Shown here piece after piece: positions 23,408 through 35,241 of a stretch of DNA of 64,000 nucleotides. Within the stretch, counting starts at the first letter, position 1; each line of letters starts with the position of its first letter. The notes under the pieces are model-generated. The model was given only the letters and a program-made list of their open reading frames with translations, did not search any database and was not told where the DNA came from. Both the position numbers and the translations under genes were made by a program. The DNA lies in contig NC_134546.1 of NCBI RefSeq assembly GCF_050624435.1, positions 74,875,700 to 74,939,699 of the forward strand. Reading direction: 5' to 3'. The DNA is from Tenrec ecaudatus. Taxonomy: Eukaryota > Chordata > Mammalia > Afrosoricida > Tenrecidae.

Positions 23408-25646
23408 CAATATTGAGTGCTTGAATTTCCCCCATTGAAAAATATGTATTAATTTGGAGGTATAAAGAGATTCTAATTCAGTAAATGGGTGGTATCAAAC
23501 CTTAGTCTGGGGACAATATTTTAAACTTTGTTATTGAGGCAGATAGCAAAAGAAATTCCATTTTTGTAAGCTGCTAAGTAACTTGCCCATTCCTCCCTCC
23601 CATCTCAGAAAGTTGACTGCTAATTGATCTTCCTGTTCTCCCTCCCCTTATGGGAAATTCTCTGCTGGTGATTAATTTTAGCATGTGCTTCCATGTGTTC
23701 CCAGGTTCTGGACACTACAATTAGTTTTGACTATTCTTCAATATATCATTTGTTCTGATTCAATATTGCTCCCTGTGATGTGATCATCTGAACGGTGTAG
23801 TTAATCATGTTATGGTAACCAGGATGTTATAGTCAATTTTGGTATTGTTTCATTCTGATGAGGAATGTACTATGTAATGCATACTTGGTATTCTTGAAGT
23901 TACCAGAATATTATAATCAATGCTGTACCCTGTAAGGCTCCCTAACCTTAAAGAATAGTAACATTAATTTTGCTTTCTGCTTCTATTCATGCTTGCTTAA
24001 GTCTTAGACAAATGACAATGGAATTTTTCACTTTGAAAATATGGACTGAAACGTGGACTTAGAACTTCAACCAAGGACTCACTTTTAGATTCTAGCAGTC
24101 CAGTTACAAGTAAATAAAGACTCTTATAAATTACGGAGACATTATAGTGGCTGCCATTTATTTGAACCTGCAACATTGTGAGGAAAGAATCTGAAGGGGT
24201 TTCTGTTCTGAAAGTGCATGGTTAGAGATAGTGTCACAGCTTCTAGAGTCAGTAATATGAACAGTTTTCAAAAATTAGACAATCCTTGAATTTAGGAAAT
24301 AAATGTAAGGTGAGATCCATGAGCAGTTGTGATGGGGCTGTGTCCAGAGCACAAATGGAGAGGCTGTCCTTGGTTGGAGATGCTCACACTTCAACTGAAC
24401 CAGAGCCCCCTGGGTAAGGGACATTTACAAGGGTGTCTGAGCTCATTCTCTAAATTTTGAGGATCAGTTGTATGGATGAACCTAATTTAAGTGGAAAGTG
24501 CCTACTGGGTCTCAGGAAAATGTCCTTTTGTTGAAGATCTAAAATACTGCACTTGGCTTTTCTTCTTACTCTGATTATTTTCTGAAATGATTATTTTCCA
24601 TCTACTGCTCTACTGAATCTTTATACTTGAAATCAAGAGTCAACTTATTGTGCATCATTTTGGATATCCCAGCAAACAAAGGTGTGTGTGTGTGTGGGGG
24701 GGTGTCTGTTCAGAATCTTACTTTTTTAGACACTACACAGTTAAAATATTAACTTGTCTGAAGACCAACTTTTCTTGGTGGCACATTCTTCGCTGAGACC
24801 CTATGGCACTTGAATCTACTTACATTGAGGTTGACCTCATTCATCAGGCTTTGGGATGTACTGTGGATATTGCTTGTAAGAGTGGTGTGGTTGGTAAAGA
24901 CCATGGCCCAAGGTCAGAAATATCCTGGCTAAATAAGATTAGTAGCAGGACAACTCCTACTGGAAACATTCTTTCAGAGGCTTCAGGTTATGTGTGCATA
25001 AATAAAATGCAAAGCTAGGAGTGGAGACTGTTCTTCAGGCCCAGCAACTGGTTTACCCTTTTCTGAACTGTAGAATTTTGACTGAACAGAACCCTCCACC
25101 ATGATTCATTTCCTCAAACTTTTATGAATTTCTGTTGGATGCTGTAATGATTTTCAGAACCCAGAAATCTGAGGGGATAACCTCAAAGGTGGAGTGGGTG
25201 GGAATTGGAGCTGAATGGCTTCATTGAAGAGTTGGACCTTTGGGGCATTATCAATCCTTGGAACAAATTTGGTATTCGTGTTTCTAAAAGATGTTACTCT
25301 CACACATGGAAAACTACTAAGGACTATGAGGAGGTTAATTAAGAGATATCAGGATGTACAGGAATAAATGGGTCTTGGAGAGTGTGAAGACTGAAGATGC
25401 TTTCAACAACGTTATATAGAAACCCAAGGCAGGGCAGGGGCAATGAAGGGCTGGAAGGAGAGAACACTGGGCTCAGAAATTCTGGGCATTCTTTGACCTT
25501 TCCCACACACCTCTTGAGAAAAACCTTCTTTCACTATAGATTAACATGCATATGAGTTAAAGCAAACAGTTACCCCACAATGGGCTCAAGCAAGAGGGGA
25601 GTCTGATCTCCATTACTTTCTGATTATAATGACAGGGCTGCCTCAT

Positions 25647-25654
25647 ATGCAAAT
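25647..25654 (+). promoter_or_regulatory. Octamer ATGCAAAT of an IGHV promoter
   Basis: A perfect octamer lies 108 bp upstream of the expected leader start at 25,755. It is conserved in the duplicate at 48,276-48,283. Confidence 0.9.
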
Positions 25655-25754
25655 TATTCTTCAGACACTAAGGTCAAATTCACCATTGGTCTGGGAAGGT
25701 TATCAGTTTTCTTCAGACACGGGTGTAGGTCTCTTGGGAAAGCCCGGCTGTGGT

Positions 25755-26201
25755 CTGAAGATACTGTTGCTGTGTGTTCTCCTGTGCCTGCTGACCGTCC
25801 CCCAAGGTGGTTGATTCAGATATCTGACCTGGGTCTATGGAGATGTTTTTGACTGCAAGTGACTGACAGGGACCATCTGTGTTTGCTTGCAGGAGTCCTA
25901 TCCCAGTGCAGCTTCAGGAGTCAGGTACAGGATTGGTGAAGCCTTCCCAGAAGTGGTCCCTCACCTGCACTATCTCTGGTTTCTTCATCACAAGTATTGG
26001 TTACAGCTGGAACTGGATCCACAAAACCTTGGGGAAGGGGCTGCAGTGGATGAGAAACATATGGTATGATGGTAATACATATTATAACCCGTCCTTCCAA
26101 AGCCAACTCTCCATCACCAGATACACATCGAAGAATCAGTTCTCCTTGCAGCTGAGCTCCGTGACTGCTGTGGACACAGCCATGTATTACTGTGCAGGGA
26201 G
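25755..26201 (+). pseudogene. IGHV: IGHV pseudogene, clan II (IGHV4-like), left duplicate
   Basis: Leader exon 25,755-25,806 reads LKILLLCVLLCLLTVPQ after a CTG that stands where ATG is expected; phase 1, donor gtggtt is weak. The acceptor ttgcag is at 25,892. The V exon body is open from [16 protein letters not shown] to [12 protein letters not shown], with Cys23 (LTCTISG), Trp41 (SWNWIHK), a long CDR1 (FFITSIGYS) and Cys104. It resembles human IGHV4 or mouse Ighv3-family genes. However, 'tcccagtgcag' lacks one base of the usual cag-gtg-cag at V codon 1, so the spliced leader and the V body are in different frames. Lost start plus frameshift make it a pseudogene although the domain itself is uninterrupted. 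An upstream ATG at 25,629 lies at the promoter octamer and is unlikely to be transcribed. Confidence 0.93.
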
Positions 26202-26240
26202 CACAGTGAGGGGGAGTCAGTGTGAGCCCAGACACAAAAC
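26202..26240 (+). promoter_or_regulatory. Consensus 23-RSS of the left clan II IGHV
   Basis: Perfect heptamer cacagtg, 23 bp spacer, nonamer acacaaaac. Nothing in it argues against RAG recognition. Confidence 0.93.
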
Positions 26241-28774
26241 ACCCCTGCAGGGAAGACAGTGGGCAGGAGGGGGCATGTAGGACCCTTAAAGCACAGACAC
26301 CCAGCCCTAGACAAGCCCAGATGGATGACAGGGAGGATTTCCTGTTGGAATTCCTTTCTTAGCTCTCAGCATCCCCAAGGATGGTTTTTCTTTTTCTCTA
26401 AATTCTCTCCTCACTGAAGGCTTGAAATAAGGAATTAGCATTTTCTGTGGCAGTACAAATATTAAACCTGACTCTGATCCTTCATTGCCATCAACGATCT
26501 TTTTCTTTCTTGGCAAACAGGTTAACATGGTCATTCTCATCTTACCTCTTAATCTAAGTTTGTTGAAGGATCAGGTCTCTGGAGATGCCTCTCTGCATTG
26601 CTCCCTGTGTGCTGTGGGTAGTGATTGACTAAAGATGTCTAGCTCTGAGAAAATAATTGTGGTGACTTCTGAGCCTAAACTTGTGACATGTCTTCAGGGA
26701 TGCTTGCTACCCATTGTCTCCCTTGATGCAGAAACAAAGCATATGGAGACCCTCAACACCGGGGACAGGTGCACTGGAGTGGCCTATATGCTTGGCGGAG
26801 TCCTTTGTGAGACTCCTCTTTGGAGTCATAAGGAGTCCACATTCTTTGGACGGACAGTTTTGATTTTAAAAATAGCAAATGTGTCACCAGAAGAGGAAAC
26901 TCCAGACTAATATCTAAGAATTCTCTTCAGAATTGAGAATAGTGAGACTTCTCACATATTTTGAACATGTTATTGGGGAACCAGTCCCAAGAGAAGAACA
27001 TCCTGTTTAATAGAGTGTCAGCAAAACAGAGGAAAATGCTCAGTTAGATGCACATACAGAGTGGCTGCAAACATGGTGTCAAACTCAGGAGCAAGTGAGG
27101 ATGGTTCAAGACGTGGCAGTTTATGTGTTTCTTCTCTGCTACAGACAGTTATGGTGAGTAAAACTGCCTCAAAAGCTCACAGCAACATCCCTGATGAAGT
27201 GAGGTACAGAGCATTTAGACTAATTCTGGTTAGCCCAGTAATTAACTAAAATAACTATATATGATAACTTTTTATATTAGAAAGTGATAAATTATTTAAT
27301 ATATAAAATTCAATACATAAACCATTCTTATTAAATTTGACTATATGACTATCAAAAATTAGGAAAACAAAGTGTAATAAGTAAGTAATAAAATGATAAA
27401 TAAATAAAGATGATATATAAATATACTCTCCCTGATACCATAGTGGATGCTACATTGGGATGCTAACTAAGTACAAGAATAGTAGTTCAAAATCACATGC
27501 CCATCCAAGGGAGAGCTGTAAGGCTCTAAAAAGATGTGCCAGGATTGTAAATTATATCATTAAAATCCAAAGGGGGGAAGAGTATCATGGCTTAAATTGG
27601 GAGATTCTGGTATGCAGAAAGCTGTGGGTGACAGTGAAAATTGAAAACACTTACAGGATTTACAGTTTATAAGCCTCCGAAAACTTCCCTCTAACCATAA
27701 TTGAGGAATGGGAACAACCTGGTGCTCAGACTGTGAGCATTGGAGAAGGGACTAAATTAAAATGGCAAATCTGACTTGAATGATTAAAACGTTATCATTT
27801 GATCTCCCTTTTGATACCTTTTGTGCTTGTTTGGTTTTTAATATTTTCAGTGGGTTTTTTTTCCAGAGGTAGGTTTATTGATATTGTATTTTGTCATTGT
27901 TGGTAATCTTTTTGATTCCTGGTTAGGTCTTTTTTTATATTTTGAAATTTTTGAAGCCCAGGATGGGTGAATCTACAGAGACAATAATGAGAATAAGGGT
28001 TCTGGGGGCTATGGCAGGGGATGTGGCAGGTAAAGGGAAGTTAACATAAAATATTTCAAAATGAAGAGTGTTTTGAAACGGATTGTGGTAACGATTGTAC
28101 AACACTGCTTAATGTGATTGAACTATTGAATAGTATGAAGTTTGAAATAAATGGTCATAAAATGTTTTTAAGACAATATTAAAGTATCTTAATAGATAAA
28201 CAAATGTTTTAGAACATTTTTATTTTGAAAATATTTAAAAATTACTTTTATAAAATACAGTTGCACGTTCAAAAGGGAGTTCAAAATTTATATATTTTAT
28301 AATACATATTTCATAGGAAAATGTGTCAATTTCTGAATGAAAGAAAAAGATTTCTGGCAGCTGAAACAACCCTAAGGAACACTTTCCTCAGTCCTAGAGA
28401 GTCACTGTGAGTGTGGGTTCACTTGCTGCCAGTGGGTTATGGAATTGTGTTTCCAATTTGTATCTTATTTTGGTTGTGTTTCTCCAGTAGTTTGTTTTCT
28501 GTGTTTTTGGTATTTTGTTTAACCGTATTTGATATTATTGTCAGGAATTGTTCTATTTTTCCATTATCTTGGTCTCCACAGAATTTTCTTCATCGCATTC
28601 TTATTTTATTTATGCCCTTTCATCTGTGACATCACTTATGATATCATTTATAATATCTTCATTAAGATGTTAATGGTTTACGTTGTTTATAATTTATTTA
28701 CTCAATCCTGTCATGGAGAATTTTACAATCGGCCCCACATCAATTTTAGAGCATCGTCCCCTGCCCCGCCATAG

Positions 28775-30829
28775 GTAAATTGTCTCTAAGAAGATTTATG
28801 CAATCACAATCTGTCATGGTGCTCCCACCCCCTCCCACGTTCATTAGTTACTCCCCAAATCCCGTTTCCCTTCCGATCTCCCCCTACCTATTCCTATAGA
28901 CCCTTATAGATGTTATTAACAACATGCATCCGCTCTACCTGTACTTCACTGCTAGGAGACCCAACAAAAACAAACAAACAAAAATGCGCTAAGGTGGTAA
29001 GAGAAAAACATAATAGTATAAAGACAAACATACAAACAATGTGTAAGAAGGAAAAGACCACCAAAAATATTTTTAAAAACAGGGAAGAGGTTTCTGTCAG
29101 AGAACTGGTAAGAAATGCTTGCGCCCAGAACAAATTCAAGTCTCTTCTTTTGGTGGTCCCCTGGCCGAGTGTTGAATTCTACCTTGCATAATCAGGATGA
29201 CCATGGTCTCTGTCTGATAGTAAGGTTGATGGAGACTCTTGCCTGTGACTACAGCCATCTGCCAGTGGCTCCGTCTGACCAGATGCTCTGCAGATGGGTT
29301 TGGGGCTCTCACCATCCCCATAGGCCTCCAGAAATTGGGTGTCCACAATGTGTGCTCTGATGCTCTTCTCCTCACTGTACTGATGTTTTGTAATTGCCAT
29401 CTTTGGGTCACATGAGCTGCTGTGCTTTCTCTGTGTGGAGTTAGCGGACTCCTTGCTTACATGGCTGCTTGTTTGAATACAAGCTTTTAAGTCCGCAGAC
29501 ACTGTTTTGATTGATAGTCAGGCACCATCTGGTTTCTTCACCACTTTTCTGTAGCACCCGTATATCAAGAGATCATTTCATTAAGCTGAAGATCAAGCAG
29601 GGCCATGATGTAAGAATTGATTGTTCCTAAATTGGGGCTAGGATTTAGTGCAAGCTCCAAACCCATTCCTTGATCTATTCCTTTATTTCCTTTTATTTGA
29701 TAAAATTAAAATGATTTAACTTGGGAACCACTGCACAGGTCATATTGTTCCATAGTTCAATTCTGTCAAAACTAATTGTGCAATTTCTTGCATACTCCTA
29801 CATGTTTTCCAAATGATAGGGCTCCTTCCTAGACTTCTTGAAATCCTTTCCCTTTTGATCCTCCCCCCTCGAGCACTCTAAACCCTTGTTATACTTTATT
29901 TCCCTGCGAGCTCAACATCCCTAGGTTTCATTTTCTGAAAAATAATAAAATAAATCACACTGCTTCAAGACGGTGAGCTCCAATGGCGGCACATCTCTGA
30001 GACACAGTCTAATGTAGATGAGTATAAGCAGACTGCAACAGGACATCCACACAGGGTTGCCAAGATAATACTTGTCTTCACACAGCACACTCGCTGTACC
30101 AAGACTTGTTTGTTTGACAACCAATAGCGCACAGCTCTTGGTACAGCTCTTTTCTTCAACCCCAGACACCACGTGTTTTTCTGCTTAAATCCTCAGGTTA
30201 CAGTGAGTCTGGGGTAGAATCCAGTTCCCCTGTGGAGTTCCCATTTGGGGATCTCACAGATGCAGCTCTACAGCATGACTTGTAATCTGAGAGTCAGGAT
30301 TCAGTTTCCCGCTGTTCTGTGACATCTGGCCTGGCTTCCCAGGTAATCCCAGAGCCCTAGGTCAGCTCTGCTCTCCAAGTGCAAGTCATGAAATACCCTC
30401 CCTACCTGTTGATCCCAAGAGCACCTGCAGTCCCTCCTTCCCCCACTTGGCTGTCAGCTCCACTTTCCCACACCCCAACAGACACACACTTAAGTTCACC
30501 CAAAATTGACTGTTCCATCCCCCCTCTTCAGTGCTGCCCACGCCCTACCATCACTAAGCCTCACCCCTTTGAGAGGGCCACCACCCTTTCCAGGGGATCT
30601 CACCCCAGATCCATATTGCTACCACTCAGCATCCTGCCCGCTTTGCCCCCACCAATGGATCCCAGCTACCAGGAGGTCAGGAAGTGCCCTCTGCCCAAAT
30701 GACCTCCACTATACTTACCTTGATCAGAGGATTTGTGGTTCATGGCACTGGTCCAGCTCTTTCCCAGGCGATGTAGCTCCCAGCCAGAAGACCTGATGGC
30801 CGCAAACTTGAGCTTGTGCCTTTTCTGCT
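28775..30829 (-). mobile_element. Old L1 3' region, antisense (left copy)
   Basis: 'atggctgcttgtttgaatacaagcttttaag' and 'caggcaccatctggtttcttcacc' at 29,460-29,550 are a diverged version of the L1 3' UTR wording at 14.0 and 44.2 kb. The element belongs to the duplicated block and is cut at 30,829. Frames such as 30,379-30,702 are pyrimidine-rich UTR and not coding. Confidence 0.75.
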
Positions 30830-30956
30830 ACTTAAAGGCTTGAAGGTAAACAGACATCTAGCTGAGAAGCAAAAAAGCCCACATGGAAGAAGCACACCAG
30901 CCTGTGTGATCATGAGGTGCCAAAGGGACCAGGTATAAGGCATCATCCACCCCCAA

Positions 30957-30990
<34 letters not shown>

Positions 30991-31655
30991 GAAGGTGAAT
31001 GAAGGGGGAAGTGCAGAGTGGAGACCCAAAGACCATTTGTCGGCCACTGGAGATCACCTTGCAGAGGGGTCTAGAGGAGGAGATGAGTCAGTCAGGGTGT
31101 GATGTAGCACCGATGAGAATTTAGGTTTCCTCCAGTTCCTAAATGCTTTCTCTCCACCCCCCACCTCCCAACTACCATGATCCGAATTCTACCTTGCAAG
31201 TCTGGATAGAGCATAGGTTGTACACTGGTGCATAAAGTAGCCGGAGGCACAGGGAATCCAGGGTGGATGATACCTTCAGGACCAGGGGTGTGAGGGGCGA
31301 TACTGGGAGAGTAGAGGGAGAGTGGGTTGGAAAAGGGGAACCGATGACAAGGATCTACATGTGACCTCCTCCCTGGGGGATGGACAACAGAGAAGGGGGT
31401 GAAGGGAGGCGCTGGATAGGGCAAGATATGACACAATAATAATCTATAAATTATCAAGGGCTCATGAGGGAGGGGGTAGCTGGGAGGGAGGGGAAAAAAG
31501 AGGACCTGATGCAAAGGGCTTAAGTGTAGAGGAAATGATTTGAAAATGATGAAGGCAAAGAATGTACAGATGTGCTTTATACAATTGATGTATGTATATG
31601 TATGGATTGTGATAAGAGTTGTATGAGTCCCTAATAAAATATTTTTTTTAAAGAA
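30830..31655 (+). mobile_element. Younger L1 3' UTR, sense, 5' truncated
   Basis: It begins 'aaaggcttgaaggtaaacag', contains a (CA)n tract at 30,957-30,988 and ends 'cctaataaaatatttttttt'. Directly behind its tail the betaretroviral gag fragment begins, so this L1 end is the left boundary of the provirus remnant. Confidence 0.85.
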
Positions 31656-31661
31656 TTCAGA

Positions 31662-32249
31662 ATGGCTTATCCTCTTAGAATTATAGACAGGGAGCCCCAC
31701 GAGCAGCACCCCGAAGGGAATCAAGAAAGGCAATATACTGCCTTTCCATTTAAGCTACTGAAAGATCTCAAGCAAGCAGTATCTAGTTATGGTCCAGATT
31801 CACCATTTGTAATAGGTATGGTCAAAAATATGGCAGATATGGAATACTGGATCCCAGCAAACTGTAAAGCTTTGACGAAGGTGTGCCTTTCCCCTTCAGA
31901 ATCTTTGCAATATCAGATGCTATGGGACGAGGCAGCCCTTGCACTAGCACACAAAAATGCAGAAGAGGGCATAGATATAGGGATTCACCAACTGCTAGGG
32001 GATGAGAATTATATCACAATTGAGGCTCAATTAAACTTTGATGAGCAGACATTTGCTCAAGTTAGAGAAATCTGTCTTAAGGCCTGGGAGAGATTAATAC
32101 CATCAGGAAGCAGGAGGCCAAGTTCCATGACAGTAAAGCAAAGAAATGATGAACCTTACATAGATTTTATATCCAGGTTGCAGGATGCTGTCCATAAGAA
32201 TGTAACAGACAAAGGGGCAGTGGATAATCTTATTCTTACATTAGTGTTT
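31662..32249 (+). pseudogene. Betaretroviral gag, capsid part
   Basis: The frame contains the N-terminal capsid wording RQYTAFPFKLLKDLKQAVSS and, near its end, the major homology region (QRNDEPYIDFISRLQDAV, then NLILTLVFEN). Capsid forms the particle shell in the virus. The frame is open until the inserted LTR and resumes in the same register at 37,643, so this part was uninterrupted when the second provirus landed. Matrix is absent at the left. Confidence 0.9.
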
Positions 32250-32254
32250 GAGAA
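32250..32254. repeat. Target-site duplication gagaa (left)
   Basis: The 5 bp gagaa is repeated at 37,638-37,642, directly outside the two LTR ends. It lies in the gag codons Glu-Asn of the outer element. Confidence 0.9.
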
Positions 32255-32764
32255 TGTTAGCGAGCGAGACCCTCACCCAGACCACTTACTGAAACAGAGA
32301 TGGACATAGTAAAGCTTTATTCAGACAGATTCGAATCTGGGCCCACACCCGCTACTGAGACAGGCTCAGTCTGTAAGGCGAGGGCCCTGAACAGCATTAA
32401 AGCAGAAGGTTTTATACTTCCTTGTGGGGCGTCTTGCCAAACAAGGGGAGGGGGAAGGCAAGTCCTTGTGTGAAACTGGTAAAACATTCTCAGGAAAGTG
32501 AAACAAAACAGTTTTTAAGTCTAACAAAGCAAGGTCTACATTTAAGGTCAGTTTGTCCCCAGTGGTCTGCCAACCGATACTGTATTTACGCCAGGCTGCT
32601 TCTTGGAGCGTAAACATCCTGGGCTGGGCTACACCTGTTCCAGGCTGCAATTTAAATTTTTTTCCATTTCTGACCTGGGGGTGACCTGCCTGTTACTGTT
32701 ACAGGGCACCCATTCCTGACCAGGCGGTAGCCTGCCTGTTACTGTTACAGGGCACAGTGTCAAA
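32255..32764 (-). repeat. 3' LTR of the inner provirus
   Basis: It matches 37,132-37,637 along its whole length. On the - strand it starts just after the polypurine tract (32,765-32,779). Its first bases differ from the tg of the other LTR. Confidence 0.92.
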
Positions 32765-32779
32765 TTCCCCACTTCTTTT
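32765..32779 (-). other. Polypurine tract of the inner provirus
   Basis: On the - strand aaaagaagtggggaa directly precedes the 3' LTR. It primes plus-strand DNA synthesis in retroviruses. Confidence 0.85.
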
Positions 32780-32801
32780 GACCGAGAATCAAAGCCTTGA
32801 T

Positions 32802-33635
32802 TCAAAATTTTCTTCCTTTTTGCTGCAGGACCTTAGTGTCCTGCGGATCATATTTAGGTTGATGATTTTCATTGTTAAGGATGACCGGAGCTAGAGTGGT
32901 TGCAAGTTGGGGTTGCTTGGCAGTTTCGTAAGCATACCGGGGTCCTCTGGCCACTGGGGTGTCCTCCTTTTGGTGGCCTTTGTAATGAAAGACTGCCACC
33001 TGCGTGGGTTTCCAGACAGCCGCCAACAATCGCAGAATTTCTTGTGAATTTTTAACGTATTTGCCTCCTGCTGTGAGAAGGCCGCACTCTTTGTATAGCG
33101 CTGCATGAACATGGACCATGGAGAACACGTACCGGCTGTCTGTAAAAATGCTTACCCACTTTCCTTCAGCCCATTCCAGGGCCTGGGTTAAAGCAATGAG
33201 TTCAGCTTTCTGCACTGAAGTCCCTTTTGCTAGGGGTTGGGCCCAGATTACCTTTTCCAGACTCACCACAGCAGCCCCTGCAAACCGGACCCCGTCCTCC
33301 ACGAAGCTGATACCCTCTGTAAAGAGAGTCTCTTCTGCCTTTGTTATTGGTAAGTCAGTCAAATCGGCTCGGAGAGATGTGAGGGAAGTCACTACCTCCA
33401 CGCAATCATGTTCCGGACCGCCTTCCTCACTTGGGTCAGGGAGGAGTGTGGCTGGATTGAGGGCTGCTGTTTTAAGGAAGCTGACTCTTGGTGGGTCCAG
33501 GAGAAGGACTTGGTACTGGGTTATGCGGGCATTTGAGAGCCATCGGTCCAGAGGTGAGCGCAGCAGTTGTTCCCCATTGTGTGGGGCCGTGACTTGTAGG
33601 TCCTGCCCAAAAGTTAGCTTAGAGGCTTCTTTCAC
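32802..33635 (-). pseudogene. Gammaretroviral pol: connection and RNase H, end of pol remnant
   Basis: The 277-codon frame carries the RNase H region (AGAAVVSLEKVIWAQPL, KAELIALTQALEWAEGK, FTDSRYVFSMVHVHAALY, VAVFHYKGHQKEDTPVARG). RNase H removes the RNA strand after reverse transcription. The first acidic residue of the usual TDG motif has become Glu (FTEG). The frame runs out about 30 residues beyond RNase H, and the polypurine tract follows within 25 bases, so integrase and the whole of env are deleted. Upstream, pol continues at 34,109-34,963 after lesions. Confidence 0.9.
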
Positions 33636-34108
33636 CGAAATGGCAGTGGCGGTGATGGCTCACAAGCAGTTTGGCCACCCCGCGGCCACTGGGTCCAGTC
33701 TTTTTGATAAATAGGCCACCGGCTGATTCCAGTGCCCCAGTTGTTGAGGTAACACTCCTTTAGCCACTCCTCGGGCTTTGGCCACAAATAAATGAAAAGG
33801 TTTATCTAAGATGGGGAGCGCTAGGGCGGGGCGCTTACCAGTGCTGACTTGAGGTCCTGGAATGCTTTTTCCTCATCCTCACCCCAATTAAGTTCTTTGC
33901 TTGTTCCACCCATTGCGGCATACAGTGGCTTGGCTATCTCTGCGAAATCGAGGATCCAGAGTCTGCAGTAACCCACTGCCCCAAGGAATTCCCGTACCTA
34001 TCTCTTGGTGGTGGGGGTCTTGAGCTGCAGCACCGCTTGTATTCGGCTTTTGGACAGTATCCGTGTCCCCTTTGTTATCTGGTATCCGAGGTATGTGACG
34101 TTATCCTG

Positions 34109-34963
34109 TCATAGTTGGGCCTTCTTTGCTGATACTCGGTAGCCCAGTGCTCCCAGTGTTTTTAGCATGTCCCAGGTAGCGTCCTTACACTCCTGGGCAG
34201 ACTTGGAGGCTAGGAGAAGGTCGTCCACATATTGGTGCTGGGTCAGGAACTCCTCCAAGTCCTGGCTTAAAGGTTCATCAAACAAAATTGGGGAATTTTT
34301 GAAACCCTGAACTAAGCGCGTCCACATGAGTTGGCCCAACTGCCCCCGCTCGGGGTCCACCCATTCAAAGGCAAAGATGGGTTGATTTTGTGGGGCCAGG
34401 GGCAGGCTGAAAAAGGCATTCTTTAAGTCCAGAACAGTATAAAAACATTTCTCAGGCTTTAAGTCACATAGCAGGATTTACGGCTTAGGCACAGAGGGGT
34501 GGATGGTTTCCACTCTTTTATTTACTTCCCTTAGCTCCTGGACTGGCCGGAAGTCCCCGATGCCTGGCTTTTGCACCGGGAGCAGAGGTGTATTCCATGG
34601 TGACTGGCAGGATACTAGGATCCTGGCCTCTCGGAGCCTATTAATGTGCTTGGCTATGCTAGCCTTAGCCACTCTCCTGATAGGGTATTGTCGGACGAGG
34701 ACCGGAGTGCCCGAACTGAGCAACCGGACCACTATCGGGGGCCTGTGGCTAGCTAGCCCAGGTGGGTTAGTCTCTGCCCAAACACTGGGTATTTCTTTCT
34801 GGAACTCTTGGAGCAAGTAACCTTTTTCTGAAGCATTCTCTGGGCTCTCTAGTAAGCGGTATTCCTCCTGAGCTGGGAAGGTGAGTAAAATTTTGCCTTC
34901 TCCTGTGTGGACCTGAGGGACCTTTTCTTCAAAGGAAATGGTGGCCTGGAGTTTATGTAGCAA
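34109..34963 (-). pseudogene. Gammaretroviral pol: reverse transcriptase
   Basis: The fingers are readable (PVLVRQYPIRRVAKASIAKH, SPWNTPLLPVQKPG) in 34,478-34,963, then a stop at about 34,478. The palm resumes at 34,360 ([38 protein letters not shown]). The catalytic YVDD lies at 34,220-34,231. YVDD and GFKNSP(T/I)LF are typical of gammaretroviral RT. Stops and frameshifts break it, so no enzyme can be made. Confidence 0.92.
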
Positions 34964-34969
34964 GTCTCA

Positions 34970-35241
34970 TCCTAGCAGAGGTTCTAGGCATTCAGGGATG
35001 ACCAAAAAGGAATGAGTGATGCTCCCCTTTCCCAAGTTGGTGATGCAGGCTTCAGACCAAGGGTAGGCTTTTACTTTTCCTGTGGCCCCCACTATTTTTG
35101 TCCGTTATTTTGAAAGGGGGCCTTGGGTTGGAGCAAAACTGAGTGAGTAGCCCTGGTGTCTACGAGGAAACTTACTGGTTGGTCCCCCAGTTTTAAGGTT
35201 ACCCAGGGCTCCCCGGGGGAGCTGGAGCCCTGACGTCCTCA
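34970..35241 (-). pseudogene. Gag-pol junction and protease remnant of the inner provirus
   Basis: In the frame of the zinc knuckle, gag ends with TGA at 35,239-35,241, followed by gga cgt cag ggc and a region corresponding to the protease start (SSSPGEPWVTLKLGDQPVS). The active-site triplet reads Asp-Thr-Arg at 35,152-35,160 where Asp-Thr-Gly is needed, so the protease is dead. Gammaretroviruses normally read through a UAG here; the stop in this copy is UGA. Confidence 0.8.

Larger units (their letters stand above)
23408..30829. repeat. Segmental duplication block 2, left copy (with IGHV)
   Basis: This 7.4 kb matches 46,003-53,442 throughout, including the V segment and an old L1. A sampled stretch (23,640-23,790 against 46,240-46,390) shows about four substitutions in 140 bp plus a small gap, around 96% by eye. 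The match ends at 30,829, where a younger L1 3' UTR starts, whereas the right copy continues into L1 ORF2. The 2.3 kb before the V promoter (23,408-25,640) holds no gene; a (GT)n run lies at 24,681-24,698. The 3' part from 26,745 also matches the first 2.6 kb of the window. Confidence 0.95.

Noticed and set aside
25629..25814. 61-codon frame starting at an ATG upstream of the V leader as an alternative start
   Set aside because: The ATG is 18 bp before the promoter octamer, so it should lie upstream of the transcription start, and splicing would still join the wrong frame.
25921..26235. Antisense frame over the V exon (104 codons) and its counterpart at 48,630-48,902
   Set aside because: Shadow of the V exon; frequent opposite Ig V segments.
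33118..33714. 198-codon + strand frame
   Set aside because: It lies opposite the gammaretroviral RNase H frame and has no recognisable domain.
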